Positions 58,880 to 64,000 of a stretch of DNA of 64,000 nt are shown in pieces; positions within the stretch are counted from its first letter, which is position 1, and each line of letters starts with the position of its first letter. The notes under the pieces are model-generated. The model was not told the origin of the DNA and searched no databases. It was given only the letters and a program-made list of their open reading frames with translations. A program made the translations under genes and the position numbers. This stretch comes from Muraenolepis orangiensis (Eukaryota > Chordata > Actinopteri > Gadiformes > Muraenolepididae): positions 15,438,192 through 15,502,191 of the forward strand of contig CM051015.1 in NCBI GenBank assembly GCA_027704905.1. The letters are read 5' to 3'.

Positions 58880-60040
58880 GTGAATCTAGTGAGGGTGCTG
58901 GTGTTAAGTGTGAATCGAGTGAGGGTGGTGTTAAATGTGAATCTAGTGAGGGTTAAGTGTGAATCTAGTGAGGGTGGTGTTAAGTGTGAATCTAGTGAGG
59001 GTGGTGTTAAGTGTGAATCTAGTGAGGGTGGTGTTAAGCGTGAATCTAGTGAGGGTGGTGTTAAGTGTGAATCTAGTGAGGGTGGTGTTAGGCGTGAATC
59101 TAGTGAGGGTGGTGTTAAGTGTGAATCTAGTGAGGGTGGTGTTAAGTGTGAATCTAGTGAGGGTGGTGTTAATTGTGAATCTAGTGAGGGTGGTGTTAAG
59201 CGTGAATCTAGTGAGGGTGGTGTTAAGTGTGAATCTAGTGAGGGTGGTGTTAAGTGTGAATCTAGTGAGGGTGGTGTTAAGTGTGAATCTAGTGTAGGGT
59301 GGTGTTAAATGTGAATCTAGTGAGGGTGGTGTTAAGTGTGAATCTAGTGAGGGTGGTGTTAAGTGTGAATCGAGTGAGGGTGGTGTTAAGTGTGAATCTA
59401 GTGAGGGTGGTGTTAAGTGTGAATCTAGTGTAGGGTGGTGTTAAATGTGAATCTAGTGAGGGTGGTGTTAAGTGTGAATCTAGTGAGGGTGGTGTTAAGT
59501 GTGAATCTAGTGAGGGTTGTGTTAAGTGTGAATCTAGTGAGGGTGGTGTTAAGCGTGAATCTAGTGAGGGTGGTGTTAAGTGTGAATCTAGTGAGGGTGG
59601 TGTTAGGCGTGAATCTAGTGAGGGTGGTGCTAAGTGTGACTCTAGTGAGGGTGGTGTTAAGTGTGAATCTAGTGAGGGTGGTGTTAATTGTGAATCTAGT
59701 GAGGGTGGTGTTAATTGTGAATCTAGTGAGGGTGGTGTTAAGTGTGAATCGAGTGAGGGTGGTGTAAAGTGTGAATCTAGTGGGGGTGGTGTTAGGTGTG
59801 AATCGAGTGAGGGTGGTGCTAAGTGTGAATCGAGTGAGGGTGGTGTTAAGTGTGAATCTAGTGAGGGTGGTGCTAAGTGTGAATCTAGTGGGGGTGGTGT
59901 TAGGTGTGAATTGAGTGAGGGTGGTGCTAAGTGTGAATTGAGTGAGGGTAGTGCTAAGTGTGAATCTAGTGAGGGTGGTGTTAGGTGTGAATCTAGTGAA
60001 GGTGGTGTTAGGTGTGAATCTAGTGAGGGTGGTTGTTAAG
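58880..60040. repeat. 27-bp minisatellite (GTGAATCTAGTGAGGGTGG)
   Basis: About 43 units of TGTGAATCTAGTGAGGGTGG plus TGTTAAG, very homogeneous apart from CGT/TGT, TCG/TCT and occasional 1-bp changes (GTGTAGGG at two sites). A period of 27 gives long open frames such as CESSEGGVK repeats; artefacts. Confidence 0.95.
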
Positions 60041-60165
60041 TATGAAGGGTTAGGGTTAGTCGTCCAGGTTAAGCTTATGGTTAGCGTAAGGGTGTTAGGG
60101 TTAGGGTAAATTGTCCAGGTTAGGGTTAGGGTTAGGTTGGGTTGGGTTGGGTTGGGTTAGCCGTG
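60041..60165. repeat. Interstitial telomere-like TTAGGG sequence
   Basis: Degenerate GGGTTAGGGTTAG runs at 60047-60058, 60089-60103 and 60118-60134, then four GGGTT units to 60158. They directly follow the 27-bp array, whose GAGGGTGGTGTTAAG part is itself G/T-rich on the same strand. Confidence 0.85.
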
Positions 60166-60507
60166 AATAAAGTTCACGGTTCCAATTGCAATCAAATAAT
60201 GAAAATCATTCCTGGCTATACTGGCTCACTCTATTGTGTATTTATATGTGGTGTCTCTTTGTGATGTTTCTCTGTGATGTTTCTCTGTGATGTTTCTTTG
60301 GGGTCAAACAACAGTAGCCCTACCGAGACCTGCCAGGACTCACCTGGCTCCCCTTACCTGCTAATTAACCAATTTCCATGAAACTGTTCAAAGCCATGGG
60401 CCCCAGGGGGCCCAATCATACAACATCATTTTCTAATAGTTCATACAATCATTAATATTTTATTCAATCATCATGATCATAACTCAATAGTATTCAATAG
60501 TATTATT
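60166..60507. other. Intergenic, no feature recognised
   Basis: Three near-copies of GTGATGTTTCTCT at 60260-60298. Otherwise unique. Confidence 0.5.
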
Positions 60508-61318
<811 letters not shown>

Positions 61319-61460
61319 ACGCCACCCAGTGCAGTGCGATGCTGAGCGCAGTGAGTGAAAGGCGCTCGGAACTCTTTTGATATAATGCGTCTGGTGGTCG
61401 ACTCGTCGGATCAGCGCCTCGTTTGATTTATTTTAAAGTAAATCACGCAGTAGACGAACA
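61319..61460 (+). promoter_or_regulatory. Putative promoter and 5' UTR of the signal-peptide gene
   Basis: A GC-richer, CpG-containing 140-bp segment between the polypyrimidine block and the ATG at 61461. It includes a TATAAT at 61381-61386 and GCGCTC/CGACTCGTCG words. Promoter assignment rests on position and composition only. Confidence 0.35.
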
Positions 61461-61509
61461 ATGCGGCTAATCGCTGTCACCACTTTGCTTTCGCTCCTCT
61501 TAGAAGCCG
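61461..61509 (+). CDS. First coding exon, signal peptide; candidate lypd1
   Basis: ATG CGG CTA then a hydrophobic run: MRLIAVTTLLSLLLEA plus one base, ending GCCG|GTGAGT, a near-perfect donor in phase 1. This looks like a secretory signal sequence in its own first exon, the usual layout of Ly6/uPAR-type small GPI-anchored proteins. In human, LYPD1 lies just beyond the 3' end of NCKAP5 in the same orientation (from memory), which fits this position and strand. Later exons would lie beyond the window, so identity is inferred from synteny alone. Confidence 0.45.
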
Positions 61510-62855
61510 GTGAGTACATTATAGCCGATGGATGGAAATGTCTATTCAATTACATGCTTTGTTTCGGTAAAACGGGTTTCCCCAACAAATACGCGTTTCG
61601 CACACTCCTCAGCTTTTGAGTTAAAATTTTGATCGGAGCTTTGCTTTCTAGGGTCATTTTGCAAATGTGAATAACATAGAACATATAACATATAGCACTT
61701 TAACCAACAGGACTATCTGGAATTCCATAACGTTCAATGATCATTATCATCTTTTTCTTCTGTGTCTTGGTGGCACAGACGGTGGGTTATGAGTTCAACC
61801 CTCACATATGACTGATATTATTATTATAGTTATTAAATAGGAGTTGGGTTAAAAGTGTTTGTAGTGGTATAGGTTTGATGATTAAGTAGACATTAATAGC
61901 CAACAATTGTCTGTATAGAAGTTAATAAGTATAATAATAAGTATAAGTATGTTATCCACCCAATTGCACGTTATTTTAACTGTGCTCAAATTTAAAGTAG
62001 CCTTCACTTAAAATGCACATGTACGTGTAAATGTGTAAATGTACTCAACCGTCCAGTATTCTTCTGTTATTATAGTAGTTTGTGGTGTGGTGTGTTTTCC
62101 ATCTGCTGAATGAACACAATATAGTCCTACTGTTCATTTACTATGTCATTTTAGACCCGGAACATCACAGCTGTGACAAAATTGACTCAACCACAAAGAA
62201 ATCAATGATGAAAGTGGTGATCATCAACAACTAGTGTGGCCTGGAGGCAAGCCCATGAAAAACACTATAGTTATAACACCCGGAGGAAGGTTCCTTTATG
62301 AGAATCTGTTACTTTGATATCGAAACGGGTTATTCTAGAACTGACTTGATAGCAACTAGGCTGTCGTTTGTTTAGTAATGTACTTTACATATTTTTTGTA
62401 AAGATAACATGTACTAATTAAAGTACCCGATGACTTTCATGGATAAGAATAACTTAATAATTAAAGTATTAGCCAACAGATCCCATATGATTAAGAATTA
62501 AGATTAGGGAACAGTGGTAGTATTGTACGTAGATATATTTAGTATTAGCCAAGATAACATGTAGCCTTCTCATTAGAGGACTGATTACCTTAATGGATAA
62601 GAATGTCTGACTTATCTCTCTCTCTCATATATTGACATATTGGCAATCACACTTAGCACTTGAACACTATATAGCAACTACACTACAAAGAGACTCCTCC
62701 CTCGCAACGCCAAAGTAATACCTATAATAATAAGTAAAGTATATGTTATACATCACATCCATCGATATTGATTAGGGGCCTATAGGGCTGTAAGTGCTGT
62801 GTTTAAACTCTGTGTTTAATATCAGTAACACATTTGACTTAATTTCTTTGAAACA
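61510..62855 (+). other. Intron or intergenic, one SINE-like head
   Basis: 61765-61815 has a tRNA-like head (GGTGGCACAGACGGTGGGTT, B-box-like GAGTTCAACCC). The rest is AT-rich with nothing coding recognised. Confidence 0.4.
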
Positions 62856-63240
62856 CTGCAATGTTGGATCCTCTCCTTCTCAGAGTGTGTAATGACCTTC
62901 TGTTGGGTCAACATCCTTTGGACCTCACTGTTGCCTTCAACACAGTTGATCATGACTTGCCCATTGACAGACTGGAAAGGCCAGGTAAAGGCCACAGTTC
63001 GATCGGTCTCCATCTGTATGCTCCTCTTGGTATCTTAGTGTGGTTTATTTTATTTCCTTCTGCCTCGACTATTGTAGCCCCCCATGTCTCAGTCACAAAT
63101 CAGTCCACCGTCTACAGTTAGTTCAAGAATGAGTAATAATGTGACTATAATTTTTTATTTTAAGATTTATTGAACAATTATTTTAAGTACTTTTAAGACC
63201 ATGCATGGGCTGGTTCTTCCCTATGTTTCTGATCTTCTAT
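62856..63240 (+). mobile_element. LINE reverse transcriptase relic
   Basis: Fragments RVCNDLLLGQHPLDLTVAFN and TVDHDLPIDRLE match the NDLL...LDL.AAFDTVDH..L..RLE block of teleost non-LTR RTs. Further on, CLDYCSPPCLSH and RLQLVQE correspond to the later RLDYCNSL...RLQ.VQN block, and LKTMHGLVLPYVSDLL to the post-RT KALHGLAP.YLSDLL. Intervening RT sequence including the catalytic YADD is missing, so this is an internally deleted relic. Confidence 0.75.
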
Positions 63241-63255
63241 CCTATATGAGCCTGG

Positions 63256-63612
63256 ATGCCGACTGAGGTCCTCTTGTAGGGCGTTGGTCCAGTCCCAGGT
63301 CTCGGCTGAGGTCCTCTTGTAGGGCGTTGGTCCAGTCCCAGGTCGCGGCTGAGGTCCTCTGGTAGGGTGTTGGTCCAGTCCCAGGTCTCGGCTGAGGTCC
63401 TCTGGTAGGGCGTTGGTCCAGTTCCAGGTCTCGGCTGAGGTCCTCTTGTAGGGCGTTGGTCCAGTCCCAGGTCTCGGCTGAGGTCCTCTTGTAGGGCGTT
63501 GGTCCAGTCCCAGGTCTCGGCTGAGGTCCTCTGGTAGGGTGTTGGTCCAGTCCCAGGTCTCGGCTGAGGTCCTCTGGTAGGGTGTTGGTCCAGTGCCAGG
63601 TCCCAGGTCCAG
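63256..63612. repeat. 43-bp minisatellite (CTCGGCTGAGGTCCTCT)
   Basis: About eight units of GGCTGAGGTCCTCTTGTAGG then GCGTTGGTCCAGTCCCAGGTCTC (unit shown in two parts). Variants alternate TTGTAGGGCG and GGTAGGGTG. The minus-strand 127-codon frame is an artefact. Confidence 0.92.
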
Positions 63613-63650
63613 GCTGATAACCCAATAGAGCTAGTGCTAATGCAAATAAG

Positions 63651-63654
<4 letters not shown>

Positions 63655-63708
<54 letters not shown>

Positions 63709-63930
63709 GTGTCTTAAATATAAAATGAAGTAGAATTCTAAAACCCAGTCCTTGATAGACTGGTGGCTGTGTGCTCCAGTCCTTGATAGACTGGTAGCTG
63801 TGTGTGCTCCAGTCCTTGATAGACTGGTGGCTGTGTGCTCCAGTCCTTGATAGACTGATGGCTGTGTGCTCCAGTCCTTGATAGACTGGTAGCTGTGTGC
63901 TCCAGTCCTTGATAGACTAGTGGCGGTGTG
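63655..63930. repeat. (ATT)n and 31-bp minisatellite
   Basis: (ATT)n at 63655-63708. Then about six units of CTCCAGTCCTTGATAGACTG plus GTGGCTGTGTG at 63745-63930. Confidence 0.92.
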
Positions 63931-64000
63931 CATCAGCTCCAGTAAGTTAAATTAATTTAACTTATTAAAGTATCGGAGCATGTATGTTGAGTGTGATCTA

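Noticed and set aside
58880..59767. CESSEGGVK-type repeat ORFs
   Set aside because: 27-bp minisatellite artefact with no start context or conservation.

Overview
The window looks like teleost fish nuclear DNA. The only clear host gene is a vertebrate multi-exon gene with GT-AG introns. The repeats are a sushi-type Ty3/Gypsy chromovirus, an L2 LINE, hAT elements and tRNA-derived SINEs, embedded in a very high density of dinucleotide microsatellites and minisatellites. There are no prokaryotic features. A tandem-repeat load this heavy is reminiscent of gadiform fishes, but I cannot name the species.

Layout. 1-20.7 kb: no exon recognised; minisatellites, microsatellites and relics, plus a nested insertion at 11.5-18.2 kb where a 5.16-kb Ty3/Gypsy element (12044-17198, minus strand) has inserted into an L2 LINE. 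20.7-57.7 kb: nckap5 (Nck-associated protein 5) on the plus strand. Exons: 20688-20802, 22116-22244, 25999-26067, 30530-30568, 30974-31093, 41726-41899, 43495-46301 (935-codon central exon), probable 49037-49092 and about 49336-49590, then 53316-53720 and 55175-55257 with the stop. Splice phases agree across the well-supported exons. The amino-terminal coiled-coil exons are probably upstream of the window. Introns carry hAT elements (one nested in another, in turn nested in a SINE), SINEs, LINE relics and minisatellites. 57.7-61.3 kb: 27-bp minisatellite running into TTAGGG-like sequence, then about 0.8 kb of nearly pure CT/CCTCT polypyrimidine. 61.46 kb: a 16-codon signal-peptide-like first exon with a good donor, a candidate lypd1 first exon by position next to nckap5. 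61.5-64 kb: LINE relic and two short minisatellites.

Most notable. The Gypsy element appears complete and very young: 326-bp LTRs with no difference seen by eye, a 5-bp target duplication, open gag (377 codons) and pol (1166 codons), a C CCA AAC slippery heptamer in the overlap, an integrase chromodomain, and an 11-nt leader sequence perfectly complementary to an LTR segment, the signature of Tf1/sushi self-priming. In the host gene, several nckap5 exons abut microsatellites at splice-regulatory positions. One intron carries a minisatellite whose every unit holds a GTAAGT donor-like hexamer, and a pair of inverted repeats brackets the first two exons. I did not find a clearly undescribed multi-gene system; the candidates are the retroelement biology and the repeat-splicing architecture.
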